Assembly: GCA_946480295.1 (NCBI GenBank)
Contig: CAMLIT010000074.1
Location: 1 to 22,097 of the forward strand
Length of the DNA stretch: 22,097 bases
Origin: an uncultured Gemmatimonadota bacterium
GTDB lineage: Bacteria; Gemmatimonadota; Gemmatimonadetes; Gemmatimonadales; Gemmatimonadaceae
Direction: 5' to 3'
Shown here: positions 1 through 7,608 of the stretch, in pieces
How positions within the stretch are numbered: position 1 is the stretch's first letter
Layout of the letters: each line of letters opens with the position of its first letter
Position numbers and translations under genes: made by a program
Notes under the pieces: model-generated
What the model was told of the DNA's origin: nothing
The model's input: the letters and a program-made list of their open reading frames with translations, nothing else
Database searches by the model: none

Positions 1-633
1 TCACGCCCTTCCCGTCTCCGCCCCCCGCTCCCCGCCCAACGCGGCGCTCGCCTCCCCCAGGACCAGCCCCGCCCACTCCCCGTACAACTTCCCCGACGGA
101 TGCAGCCCATCCGCGGCGAGAAGGGCCGGCTCGTTCGCGGCCCGCCGGGACGACGGCGTCACGTCCACGTAGCGCGCCCCCGCCTCGAGCGCGATGTGCC
201 GGTTCGCCTCGTTGAAGTCGTCGATCTCGCGCGCCACGCGCGCGCGGTCCGCCCGCGCGGCGAACGGGGTGACTCCCCAGTCGGGGATCGACAGGACGAC
301 GACGCGCGACGGGTCCCCGCGCGCGAAGCCGATCGCGCGCTGGAGCACGGAGCGGAACGACGGCTCGTACGCGGCGCGGGACCGCCCCCGATAGTGGTCG
401 TTCACGCCGACGAGGAGCGTGGCGAGATCGAAGTGCCCATCCGGCGCGGCGGCGGCGATCGCGTCGAGGAGCTCGTCGGTGGTCCAGCCCGTCCTCGCGA
501 TGATGAGGGGCGCGCCCACGTCCAGGCCGCGCGCGCGGAGGAGCGCGGCGAGCTGCACCGGCCAGCGCTCGCCATCGACGACGCCCTCGCCGATGGTGTA
601 CGAGTCGCCGAGCGCGAGATAGCGGAGCGGCAT
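1..633 (-). CDS. SGNH/GDSL-family hydrolase (esterase/lipase-like)
   Basis: A 210-aa hydrolase of the SGNH fold, which cleaves esters or acyl groups; the substrate cannot be told. Block I is GDSY with nucleophile Ser11, block III is GVND (residues 76-79, oxyanion hole), and block V is DGLH with catalytic Asp175 and His178. There is no signal peptide, so it is probably cytoplasmic. The ATG at 633 is chosen because the family N-terminus (MPLRYLALGDSYT) begins there; the reading frame stays open 19 codons further upstream, but that part is a low-complexity Pro run overlapping the DUF72 gene. It starts one base after the DUF72 stop codon, so it is the last gene of that operon seen here. Its TGA stop is the first three bases of the window. 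Confidence 0.9.
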   Translation of the reverse strand: MPLRYLALGDSYTIGEGVVDGERWPVQLAALLRARGLDVGAPLIIARTGWTTDELLDAIAAAAPDGHFDLATLLVGVNDHYRGRSRAAYEPSFRSVLQRAIGFARGDPSRVVVLSIPDWGVTPFAARADRARVAREIDDFNEANRHIALEAGARYVDVTPSSRRAANEPALLAADGLHPSGKLYGEWAGLVLGEASAALGGERGAETGRA

Positions 634-634
634 G

Positions 635-1483
635 TCAGGCGGCGGGGGCGGCGGGTCGGACGCCGAGGCGCTCCGCGAGCCGCACGGCATCGTGCGGCGC
701 GTGCACCTTCGCGTCGTTGTCGAAGTAGACGTAGACGTCGAGCGCGCGCGGGCGTCGGCGCCAGCGGCGGATCCGCGCCGCCCAGGCGTCGAGCTCCGCG
801 TCGCTGTAGCCGCTGACGTAGAGCTCCGTGGAGCCGTGCAACCGGACGTAGACGAAGTCCGCGGTGACCTCCTCGGCGTACCCGAAGCGGCCGGCGGTGT
901 CGGCGATGACGAACGCGCACTCGTGCTCGCGGAGCACGGCGTAGAACTCGTCGCAGAAGTACGACGGATGACGGACCTCGAACGCGTGGCGGTACGACAC
1001 GCGCGCGGTGGAGTCCACGAGCGCGCCGCGCCGGAGCCGCTCGTCGTGGTCGCGCGCGACGGCCTCGCCCTCGGCCGAGTCGCGCGGGAGCATGCGGATG
1101 AACTGCGCGATGCGCTCCGCGTCGAAGCCGTACGTCGCCGGGAGCTGCCAGAGAAAGGGCCCCGTCTTCGCGCCGAGGGCGAGGATGCCGCTCGCGAAGA
1201 AATTGCCGAGCGCGGTCTCGCAGCGGCGCAGCTTCAGGTTGTGGGTGATGAACCGCCCGCCCTTCACGGCGAAGACGAATCCGTCGTCAGGCACCTCGGC
1301 CGCCCAGCGCGCGAACACCGCGGGCGACTTGAGGCTGTAGAAGGTGCCGTTGAGCTCTATCGAGTTGAAGATGCGGCTCGCGTACTCGAGCCAGCGCCGC
1401 TTCGGCAGCGACTCGGGGTAGAAGCTCCCGCGCCAGCGAGGGTAGTCGTAGCCGCTGATGCCGATGAACGCCCGCGCGCTCAG
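635..1483 (-). CDS. DUF72 family protein, probable CTG start
   Basis: A protein of the DUF72 (YecE-like, TIM-barrel) family, whose biochemical role is unknown. The N-terminus has the family signature (FIGISGYDYPRWRGSFYPE, residues 6-24), followed by IELNGTFYSL near 42-51 and, further on, YVRLHG and DVYVYFDND. No ATG, GTG or TTG occurs in frame between an upstream in-frame stop and this conserved N-terminus. The first such codon (GTG at 1318) would delete about 55 conserved residues. The CTG at 1483 has a GGGAG Shine-Dalgarno sequence 7 nt upstream and lies 4 nt after the stop of the preceding small gene, which favours coupled CTG initiation and a 282-aa product. The frame and family are secure; the exact start codon is an inference. 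Confidence 0.85.
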   Translation of the reverse strand: MSARAFIGISGYDYPRWRGSFYPESLPKRRWLEYASRIFNSIELNGTFYSLKSPAVFARWAAEVPDDGFVFAVKGGRFITHNLKLRRCETALGNFFASGILALGAKTGPFLWQLPATYGFDAERIAQFIRMLPRDSAEGEAVARDHDERLRRGALVDSTARVSYRHAFEVRHPSYFCDEFYAVLREHECAFVIADTAGRFGYAEEVTADFVYVRLHGSTELYVSGYSDAELDAWAARIRRWRRRPRALDVYVYFDNDAKVHAPHDAVRLAERLGVRPAAPAA

Positions 1484-1487
1484 GCGA

Positions 1488-1685
1488 TCACTCCCGCGCG
1501 GCCTGCGTCATGAGGAGCCGGAGCTGCTGGAGGAACGCGGCGGGACCGGCTCCGTCGGGCAGGTTCTGCAGCACCTGCAGCACGTCCTCGGGACGGACGG
1601 CCAGCCCGGCGCTGATCGTGTTCGGATCTATCCCGACGCGCTCGAACTCCCGGAGGAGCTGATCGAGATGCCTCTCGTCACTCAT
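1488..1685 (-). CDS. Small hypothetical protein (65 aa)
   Basis: An unrecognised 65-aa protein, predicted to be soluble and helical with a Leu/Gln-rich C-terminal half (LQQLRLLMTQ). It has no membrane segment, signal peptide or cysteine. The ATG at 1685 is preceded by GGAGG at 6-nt spacing, which decides it over in-frame ATGs further upstream (for example 1793) that have no ribosome site. It is the first gene of the operon with the DUF72 and SGNH genes; its stop lies 4 nt before the DUF72 CTG and it carries that gene's ribosome site. The upstream extension of this frame to 1991 overlaps the terminator and the anti-sigma gene and is not real. Confidence 0.65.
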   Translation of the reverse strand: MSDERHLDQLLREFERVGIDPNTISAGLAVRPEDVLQVLQNLPDGAGPAAFLQQLRLLMTQAARE

Positions 1686-1816
1686 GTCCACCTCCACCCG
1701 CTCGGCACGGAGCCGCAGCTGCAGCGATGTGGTCGGCCGGGCAGCCACTTCGCTGAGCCCGCCTTGCATAACCTGTTCCGTGATGCAGGACATCGCCAGA
1801 TGGAGAGGTGGATCAC

Positions 1817-1852
1817 AAAAAAAAGGCGGCCGGTCCCGGGGGACCGGCCGCC
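1817..1852 (-). terminator. Rho-independent terminator after the sigma/anti-sigma operon
   Basis: A perfect 12-bp GC stem (1825-1836 with 1841-1852, loop CGGG) is followed on the minus strand by eight T residues (A8 on the plus strand, 1817-1824). It lies 31 bp past the anti-sigma stop codon. It separates that operon from the 65-aa/DUF72/SGNH operon, which therefore needs its own promoter between about 1686 and 1816; none is obvious there. Confidence 0.92.
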
Positions 1853-1882
1853 GTTCGAGCCTGCGCTTCGCGACGAGCGCGA

Positions 1883-2320
1883 TCAGCGCACGAGCTGCAG
1901 GATGAACAGCGTCGCCGCGGCGGAGAGGACGACGATCGTCGCCGCCGTGGTCACGAGCGCCGCCGGCGTGATCACGAACTCGCGCCGCCACCAGGGCGTG
2001 ATGACCTGGGGCACGCTCTGCGGGATCGCGGCCATGATCTGCGCCTGGACGTGAGCCGGCGTCCGCATCTGCCTGCGGCTCTCCGCCTCCTCGTTCAGTC
2101 GCTTCCAGAACTCGACGTCGCGCGCCGTCTCACCCTTGCGCACGACCGCCTCCGGGAGCTCGCCGTCCAGCCAGGCGTGCACTGCCGGCGAAAGAACCCG
2201 TCCGACCTGCTGCCCGAGTGGGACCTCGCGGTCCGTGAGCGGGCGCTCTTCGTCAGTGCGCCGCACACGTCGCCGGCCATCGAAACTCAGGCCATCTTCG
2301 GGATGGATGTCGTCGAACAT
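1883..2320 (-). CDS. Putative membrane-anchored anti-sigma factor
   Basis: A 145-aa protein with a soluble, charged N-terminal part containing AWLDGELPE (about residues 49-57), a stretch reminiscent of anti-sigma domains. It ends in one C-terminal transmembrane helix (about 114-143). It starts one nucleotide after the sigma-factor stop, so the two are co-translated, and a GGAAAAG stretch upstream may serve as ribosome site. Such pairing normally means the membrane protein sequesters the sigma factor and releases it on a signal. It has no cysteine and so lacks the zinc-binding motif of ZAS/zf-HC2 anti-sigma factors. The assignment rests mainly on context and topology. Confidence 0.7.
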   Translation of the reverse strand: MFDDIHPEDGLSFDGRRRVRRTDEERPLTDREVPLGQQVGRVLSPAVHAWLDGELPEAVVRKGETARDVEFWKRLNEEAESRRQMRTPAHVQAQIMAAIPQSVPQVITPWWRREFVITPAALVTTAATIVVLSAAATLFILQLVR

Positions 2321-2321
2321 G

Positions 2322-2888
2322 TTAGGCGTACTTTTCCTCTAAGAGAGCCTGGAGCGCCTCACGCGCGCGGTGCACGCGCATTTTGAGCGCCCCGACGGTG
2401 GTACCCAGTAGATCCGCCATCTCCTCGTACGACCGCCCCTCCACGTGCTTCATGATGAACGCCTCCCGCAACGAGGGCGGAAGCGTCGCCAGGGCACGGT
2501 CGAGGTCGGTCCGCAACTCCGTCCGGTCCAGCTCTTCGTCCGGAGTCGCGTACTGCGACGGCTGGTCGTCCTCGTCGTAGCTGAGGTGCGATCGCCGGAT
2601 GTTCTTCAGCCAGTCCTTGCATCCATTGGCGACGATCCTGAAGACCCAGGCATCGAAGCGGCCCCGCACCTCGGCGAGGTGCTGGTACGCCTTGATGAAG
2701 CTGAGCTGCAGGATGTCCTCGGCAACATCCGGGCTCCCGGTCATGCACAGGGCATGGCGATACAGGGGATCGCTATACCGGTTAATCAGCGTCTGGAACG
2801 CGTCGCGGTTTCCCGCAAGGACACGTTGGATGATCAACTGATCCGAAACGTCCTGATCAGTCGGCGGGGGCGTCTCCGTCGTCTTCAC
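2322..2888 (-). CDS. ECF-type RNA polymerase sigma factor
   Basis: A sigma-70 family protein of the extracytoplasmic-function group; it directs RNA polymerase to a dedicated promoter set. Region 2 covers about residues 20-90 (AFQTLINRYSDPLYRHAL...DILQLSFIKAYQHL...RFDAWVFRIVANGCKDWLK). Region 4 is at about 130-185, with a helix-turn-helix (SYEEMADLLGTTVGALKMRVHRAREAL). The GTG at 2888 gives 188 aa, normal for the group; the frame stays open far upstream, but only as a shadow inside the CoA-transferase gene. No Shine-Dalgarno sequence precedes this GTG. A TACTCT hexamer ends exactly 6 nt before it, consistent with a leaderless transcript. The anti-sigma factor follows directly. Confidence 0.9.
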   Translation of the reverse strand: MKTTETPPPTDQDVSDQLIIQRVLAGNRDAFQTLINRYSDPLYRHALCMTGSPDVAEDILQLSFIKAYQHLAEVRGRFDAWVFRIVANGCKDWLKNIRRSHLSYDEDDQPSQYATPDEELDRTELRTDLDRALATLPPSLREAFIMKHVEGRSYEEMADLLGTTVGALKMRVHRAREALQALLEEKYA

Positions 2889-2894
2889 AACGAT

Positions 2895-2900
2895 AGAGTA
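2895..2900 (-). promoter_or_regulatory. Candidate -10 box for a leaderless sigma-factor mRNA
   Basis: On the minus strand TACTCT is followed by six bases (ATCGTT) and then the GTG start of the sigma factor, so transcription could begin at the start codon itself. No good -35 box is seen at 16-18 bp. The same spacing occurs before the gene at 13506. Confidence 0.4.
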
Positions 2901-3049
2901 ACGCACTTTCCGCGCTTCGGACAGGGCAGTAGCCCTCTTCGCTGGCTGGAGTACGGTCGCCACGTGCAATAGACGATGGGCCGCAGCCCTGGTAACAGGG
3001 GGGCACTTCCGGCACAAGCCCGGAGGGTACGCAACGCCGCGTCGGCGGT

Positions 3050-4156
3050 TCAGCCGCCCCCGAACGGGGGGAGTCCCCGGAACGCCTCCCAGCCCACGGA
3101 CCGGACCGCCGCTCCGTGCTCGTCGAGTCGCGGCGGGGGCAGGCGGACGGACCCGGGGAGCGCCGGCGGCATGCCGGTCAGCGGTGACGCCCCCGCCTCG
3201 CGAACGACATCGAGGACCGGCTTGACGATACCAGTCGGAACGCCGGCCGCGGCGAGCCGCGCCTGCCAGTCGGCAGCCGCCCCCTCCCTGAGCCGTCGCT
3301 CCATGGCGTCGACCAGGGCGTCCCGCTGAGCGATCCGGCCGGCGTTCGTGGCGAGATCGGGATCCGCCGCGAGCGCGCCGAGCCCCAGCGCCTCGGCGCA
3401 CGCACGCCACTGGGCATCGTTGCCGACGGCGATCACGATCGGGCGGTCCGCGGTCCCGAAGAGCTGGTACGGCACGAGGTTGGGGTGAGCGTTGCCCCAC
3501 CGGCCCGCGTCGCCCCCCGTGACGAGCGCATTCTGGGCGACGTTGACGAGCGCCGCTCGCGCGCTGTCGGCGAGCGAGACGTGCAGCCGGCGACCACGGC
3601 CGGTCCGATGGCGGCCGACCAGCGCCGCGAGGATGCTCACCGCGGCGTCCTTCCCGGCGATCACGTCGGCCAGCGCGACGCCGACCTTCATCGGATCGCC
3701 CTCCGGCTCGCCGGTGATGGCCATCCACCCGCATTCGGCCTGGACGACGAAGTCGTATCCCGGGCGATCGCTCTCCGGGCCGAAGCCGGTGATCGTGCAC
3801 CAGACCAGCCCAGGCCGCTGGGCGATCAGGCTTTCCGGATCGAGGCCGCGCCGCTCGAGCGTGCCGCGCCGGAAGTTGTCGACGACCACGTCCGCCTCGA
3901 GCGCCAGTCGTCGCAGGAGATCGAGGTCCGCGGGCTCGTCCAGGTCCGCGGCCACGCTCAGCTTGTTGCGATTGACGCTGAGATAGTAGGCGCTCTCCCC
4001 GCGCGCGTCGAACGGCGGCCCCCAGCCCCGGGCATCATCGCCGCCAGCCGGGCGCTCCACCTTGATGACGTCGGCGCCGAGGTCCCCGAGAAGCATGGTG
4101 CACAGGGGGCCGGCGAGAACGCGCGTCAGATCGAGAACGCGGATGCCTTCCAACAT
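3050..4156 (-). CDS. Family III CoA-transferase (CaiB/BaiF)
   Basis: A 368-aa enzyme of the formyl-CoA:oxalate CoA-transferase class, which moves CoA between carboxylic acids. Family marks are the N-terminus (LEGIRVLDLTRVLAGPLCTMLLGDLGADVIKVE), the YYLSVNRNK stretch, VVVDNFRRGTLERRGLD, ITGFG and the ALADVIAGKDAAVSILAAL segment, where the catalytic Asp of this family is expected. The length fits single-domain members (about 380-400 aa). The ATG at 4156 places the conserved MLEGIRV at the N-terminus; the frame is open for 68 more codons upstream without family resemblance. No acyl-CoA ligase or dehydrogenase neighbour indicates the substrate. It lies 161 bp upstream of the sigma gene in the same direction. 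Confidence 0.9.
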   Translation of the reverse strand: MLEGIRVLDLTRVLAGPLCTMLLGDLGADVIKVERPAGGDDARGWGPPFDARGESAYYLSVNRNKLSVAADLDEPADLDLLRRLALEADVVVDNFRRGTLERRGLDPESLIAQRPGLVWCTITGFGPESDRPGYDFVVQAECGWMAITGEPEGDPMKVGVALADVIAGKDAAVSILAALVGRHRTGRGRRLHVSLADSARAALVNVAQNALVTGGDAGRWGNAHPNLVPYQLFGTADRPIVIAVGNDAQWRACAEALGLGALAADPDLATNAGRIAQRDALVDAMERRLREGAAADWQARLAAAGVPTGIVKPVLDVVREAGASPLTGMPPALPGSVRLPPPRLDEHGAAVRSVGWEAFRGLPPFGGG

Positions 4157-4255
4157 TCGATGTCGTGCGGACGTAGTAATTCTGCCGCCATCATGCCGTG
4201 AGTGGATGCGACTCTCGTCCGGGCCGCGCCAGGACGAGCCGCGCTCTGCCGCGGC

Positions 4256-4283
4256 TTGCGTAGCTGTAGAAGAATCATATACT
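4256..4283 (+). promoter_or_regulatory. Sigma70-type promoter for the phasin-like gene
   Basis: TTGCGT (4256-4261) and TATACT (4278-4283) are separated by 16 bp in the 240-bp divergent region between the CoA-transferase and phasin-like genes. This is the most AT-rich patch there. It predicts a leader of roughly 105 nt before the ATG at 4397. The same patch read on the minus strand offers a weaker TATGAT for the CoA-transferase. Confidence 0.6.
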
Positions 4284-4396
4284 TCCGCCCGAACGTCGGT
4301 CTCGCCACGCGCGCGAAGATAGCGCGGCCCTCGACCGCCTTCAACGCAGCTCCGCCGCACCGACGGTCTCTCCCTTCACGCGAGTGAACGACCCAC

Positions 4397-5197
4397 ATGG
4401 TGGATAAACCGCTTCCGACCGACATCGCGCCGGCCGGTACCGAGGCTCACCCATCAGCAGCCCAGCCGTCGCGAGCGCCGAGCGCTCGCGGCCCCGAAGC
4501 GCGAGACACCGTCGCCGAGCTCGCGGAGCGAGCGCAGCTCATCAGCCAGGAGGCGGGGAGCAAGGTCGCGGCAGCGATGAAGGACGTCATCAGCGCGGCG
4601 GCCGGGATCGCCGGGTTCGCGATCGAGAGCGCCCGCGATCTCGTGCAGTTCATGGTGCGGCGCGGCCAGATGACGCAGGACGAAGCGGACAAGCTCATTC
4701 GCCAGGCGGAAGCGGCGCACGAGCGGCGGCCGGCGAGCGAGAAGGCCCGCCCGACGGCGACGAAGGTCGCCGCCGATCGCGCCGCCGCCGCGAAGGCCGA
4801 AGCCGCGCTTCGCGCCGCGAGCATGCCGGCTCCCGCGCCGACGCCGAGCGTGCATCGCGCCGCGCCGGCGCCAGCGCGCGCCACGGCGCCGGCGCCAGCC
4901 AGGCCGGCGACGGCCAGGCCGGCTGCGACGAAGCCGGTCGCGACGAAGCCGGTCGCGACGAAGCCGGTCGCGACGAAGCCAGCCGCGACAAAGCCGGTCG
5001 CGACGAAGGCGAAGAACGGTGCGCCGGCCGGATCGGCGAAGGCCGCCGGGAGCGCGAAGCCCGCGAAGCCCGCGAAGGCCGCCGCCAAGAGCGGCACGAA
5101 GTCGGCGCGCGCCGCGCGACCCACGACCAAGTCGAGCTCCCGGCAGAGCGCGAGCAGCGCCGCGAAGAAGGCGCCGGCGAAGAAAAAGAAGAAGTAG
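4397..5197 (+). CDS. Phasin-like protein with histone H1-like Lys/Ala/Pro-rich tail
   Basis: A 266-aa basic protein in two parts. Residues about 37-110 form amphipathic helices (AELAERAQLISQ...AIESARDLVQFMVRRG), including a QMTQDEADKLIRQAEA helix like those of phasin and PHA-granule proteins. Residues about 115-266 are a disordered tail of Ala, Lys and Pro with ATKPV repeats, AKPAKPAK blocks and a terminal Lys5. The arrangement resembles PhaF-type phasins, whose N-terminal domain binds granules and whose tail binds DNA. No PHA synthase is in the window, so granule binding is unproven; a nucleoid-associated role is the alternative. There is no signal peptide. It has its own promoter and is convergent with otsB, 12 bp away. 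Confidence 0.65.
   Translation: MVDKPLPTDIAPAGTEAHPSAAQPSRAPSARGPEARDTVAELAERAQLISQEAGSKVAAAMKDVISAAAGIAGFAIESARDLVQFMVRRGQMTQDEADKLIRQAEAAHERRPASEKARPTATKVAADRAAAAKAEAALRAASMPAPAPTPSVHRAAPAPARATAPAPARPATARPAATKPVATKPVATKPVATKPAATKPVATKAKNGAPAGSAKAAGSAKPAKPAKAAAKSGTKSARAARPTTKSSSRQSASSAAKKAPAKKKKK
4925..5011 (+). repeat. 15-bp in-frame tandem repeat in the phasin-like tail
   Basis: About 5.8 copies of a unit GCGACGAAGCCGGTC, three exact and the rest with one to three changes, encode ATKPV/ATKPA pentapeptides. The period is a multiple of three, so copy-number change alters tail length without a frameshift. It is prone to slippage. Confidence 0.9.
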
Positions 5198-5209
5198 CGG
5201 TCCGCCGGC

Positions 5210-6013
5210 CTAGCGCTCGGCGGCCAGCCACTCGAGCAGCTCGCGGAGCTGCTCGGTGCCGGAGACGGTGAACTCCGCGTGGGAGGCCCCGCCACCCGGC
5301 AGGGGCTCGCCCGTCACGCGCACGGTGACGCTCCCCGGGATGTCGGCGCGCAGCAGCTCGAAGGCATCCTCGTCCGTTCGATCGTCGCCGGCATAGAGCA
5401 CCGAGCCATGCTCCTCGTCCACGCCGAGGTCGTGCGCGAGCTCGAGGATCGCCGTCCCCTTGTGGACGCGCACCGGCGGACGCAGCTCGAAGATCTCCTT
5501 CCCCTCCGTGACGCGCAGGCGGTCCACGGCCGCCACGTGCTCGGCGATCTCGCGCAGCCGCGGGACGATGGACCTGGGAGCCAGGCGGTAATGCACGCTG
5601 AGGGTGAGGCGCTTGTCCTCGACGATCACGCCGGGAAGGCCTCCGGTCTCGGCGCGCAGCGCGGCTGCCGCGCGCGCGACGGCGCCCTCGTATGGCGCCA
5701 CGGCGCGGTTGACCGCGTGGTTGCCGGCGGGATCGAGCCGCTCCATGCCGTGATTGCCGAGCACCCAGAGCCGTCGCACCCCGACGAGGCGGCGAGCATC
5801 CTCGGCGGCTCGACCGGAGACGAGCGCGACGCGCACGTCCGGCCGCCGCGCCAGCGTCTCGACGGCGCGGCGCGTCCGCTCGGGCACCTGCGCGGCGTCG
5901 GGAGTGGGCGCGATCGGCGCGAGCGTGCCGTCCACGTCGAGCATCACGAGGAGGGGCGACCCGGCGAGGCGCGACGCGAGCGCCGGAGCCACGGGGAACG
6001 CCGGCGCCGTCAT
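5210..6013 (-). CDS. otsB: Trehalose-6-phosphate phosphatase
   Basis: A 267-aa HAD-superfamily phosphatase that removes phosphate from trehalose 6-phosphate to give trehalose in the cytoplasm. Motif I is LDVDGT with nucleophile Asp26 and acid/base Asp28; motif II is VSGR; the Mg-binding motif near the C-terminus is GDDRTDED. GNHGMERL and EDKRLTLSVHYR are typical OtsB stretches. The ATG at 6013 overlaps the otsA stop by 4 bp (ATGA), so the pair is translationally coupled in pathway order. The length is normal. A weak six-bp hairpin spans its stop and the convergent gene's end. Confidence 0.95.
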   Translation of the reverse strand: MTAPAFPVAPALASRLAGSPLLVMLDVDGTLAPIAPTPDAAQVPERTRRAVETLARRPDVRVALVSGRAAEDARRLVGVRRLWVLGNHGMERLDPAGNHAVNRAVAPYEGAVARAAAALRAETGGLPGVIVEDKRLTLSVHYRLAPRSIVPRLREIAEHVAAVDRLRVTEGKEIFELRPPVRVHKGTAILELAHDLGVDEEHGSVLYAGDDRTDEDAFELLRADIPGSVTVRVTGEPLPGGGASHAEFTVSGTEQLRELLEWLAAER

Positions 6014-7491
6014 ACGGTCGCGGGCATCTGCGACATGATGGACGTCGCGCGCGAGAGGATCGCGTCGAGCCAGTCGAAGATGGTGGAGTTGTGCAGCTGC
6101 CGGCGCATGCGGCGCATCCGGCGCCGCCGCTCCTCCGGCGACATCTCCAGCGCCGTCCGGATCGCGGCGACGAAGCCGTCGACGTTGAAGGGATTGATGA
6201 GCACCGCGCCCTCGATCTCCTCGGCCGACCCGGTGAAGCGGCTCAGGAGGAGCACGCCCCGCTCGTCCACCTGCGACGCGATGAACTCCTTCGCGACGAG
6301 GTTCATGCCGTCCTGGAGCGACGACACGATGCACAGGTCCGCGGCGCGGTAGACGGCGGCGAGCAGGTCGGAGTCCACGTTCTCGTTGATGAGGACGATG
6401 GGCGTCCAGTCGCGCGAGCCGAACTTCTCGTTGATCGCCATCACCGACTGCAGCACCTCGCGCTCCAGGGCGTCGTACGCGGCGAGGCTCGTGCGCGACG
6501 GCGTGCAGACGAAGATGAAGGTGAAGCGGCCGCGGAAATCGGGCAGCTCGCTCCACAGCGTCTCCAGCGCGCGCAGCCGCTCCGGGATCCCCTTCGTGTA
6601 GTCGATGCGATCGACGCAGACACCGAGCTGCCGCTTGCCGCGCCCGTAGCGCGAGCGCAGGGTGGCGACACGCATCTCCGCGTCGGAGCTCGTCGCCATG
6701 GCCTCGAAGCGCTCGACGTCGATGCTGATCGGGAACGCGCCGACGTGCACGATGCGGTCGCGGAAGGAGACGAGCTGCCGCCCGTGGTCCACGCGCGCCT
6801 CGGGGATGAACTGGTCGACGCAGTCGAGGAAGTTCTCGGTGTAGCGGTCGATCTGGAACTCGATGAGATCGTTGCCGAGCAGCCCGCGCAGCAGCGCCTC
6901 GTGCGTGCCGACCGGGAGGAGGCGGAGAATGTCGGGCGGCGGGAAGGGGATGTGCCAGAACTGGTGGATGAACAGCGTCGGGCGCATCGCCCGCAGGAAC
7001 TCGGAGAGCAGGCCGAAGTGATAGTCCTGGATCCAGGCCATCGACCGGCCGGTGCACCGCTCGGCCTCGTCGGCCACGGCGTGCGCGAAGCGCAGGTTCA
7101 CGGCGCGGTACCGCTCCCAGAACTCCGTGCGAAACTCGAAATGGTTGATGAGCATGTGACACAGCGGCCACAGTGCCCGATTGGCGAAGCCGTGGTAGTA
7201 GCCCTCGACGTCGGCGGTGTCGAGCCACACGCGGTGGAGGGTGTACGAGCGCTCGTCGGGCGGGACCATCAGCCGCCCCGCCTCGTCCGCGGTGTCGCGG
7301 TCGGCGGAGCCGGAGCCCCAGGCGACCCACGTGCCGTGGGTGCGGCGCATCGTCGGATCGAGCGCGGAGACGAGCCCGCCCGCGGGCTGCTTCACCTCGA
7401 CGCCGTTCACGCCGCGCACGTGCTCGTACGGCTCGCGGTTGGAGACGAGTATGAACTTGCAGTCTTCGAGATAGTGCGCGATGTCGAGCAT
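6010..7491 (-). CDS. otsA: Trehalose-6-phosphate synthase (GT20)
   Basis: A 493-aa glycosyltransferase that joins a nucleotide-activated glucose to glucose 6-phosphate, giving trehalose 6-phosphate. Seen: VSNREP (16-21), a GGLVSAL glycine loop (38-44), WIQDYH (153-158), HIPFP (180-184), RIDYTKG (295-301, matching the donor-phosphate-binding Arg and Lys) and the late DGMNLVAKEF with its donor-binding acidic residue. HQFWHIPFP and WIQDYH differ slightly from the E. coli forms, a variation common among distant bacterial GT20 enzymes. The ATG at 7491 starts just before the first strand; no clear ribosome site precedes it. The 117-bp divergent space to the lipoprotein gene at 7609 must hold promoters for both; no convincing box pair is seen. 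Trehalose suggests desiccation or osmotic tolerance. Confidence 0.95.
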   Translation of the reverse strand: MLDIAHYLEDCKFILVSNREPYEHVRGVNGVEVKQPAGGLVSALDPTMRRTHGTWVAWGSGSADRDTADEAGRLMVPPDERSYTLHRVWLDTADVEGYYHGFANRALWPLCHMLINHFEFRTEFWERYRAVNLRFAHAVADEAERCTGRSMAWIQDYHFGLLSEFLRAMRPTLFIHQFWHIPFPPPDILRLLPVGTHEALLRGLLGNDLIEFQIDRYTENFLDCVDQFIPEARVDHGRQLVSFRDRIVHVGAFPISIDVERFEAMATSSDAEMRVATLRSRYGRGKRQLGVCVDRIDYTKGIPERLRALETLWSELPDFRGRFTFIFVCTPSRTSLAAYDALEREVLQSVMAINEKFGSRDWTPIVLINENVDSDLLAAVYRAADLCIVSSLQDGMNLVAKEFIASQVDERGVLLLSRFTGSAEEIEGAVLINPFNVDGFVAAIRTALEMSPEERRRRMRRMRRQLHNSTIFDWLDAILSRATSIMSQMPATV

Positions 7492-7608
7492 GGTCGTGCG
7501 ACGCTCGCAACTGGTGTGCCCTCGAGTGCGCTTCGCCGACCGCGCGGACTGGCGGATCGAAGCCTCGGCGATACGTTTAGCCGACCATCAGAAAGTAGCG
7601 GACCTCCG

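Noticed and set aside
1686..1991. N-terminal extension of the 65-aa gene
   Set aside because: It would read through the intrinsic terminator and overlap the anti-sigma gene; the GGAGG site supports the ATG at 1685.
2889..3800. N-terminal extension of the sigma-factor frame
   Set aside because: It overlaps the CoA-transferase gene in another frame, is Arg/Gly-rich, and would make the sigma factor far longer than its family.
5202..5223. Hairpin between the convergent phasin-like gene and otsB
   Set aside because: The stem is only 6 bp with a 10-nt loop and no T-tract, which is expected by chance in such GC-rich DNA.
6091..7608. Plus-strand open frame running opposite otsA into the lipoprotein gene
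   Set aside because: The part before 7609 is a shadow of otsA; only the segment from the ATG at 7609 has a signal peptide and a recognisable fold.
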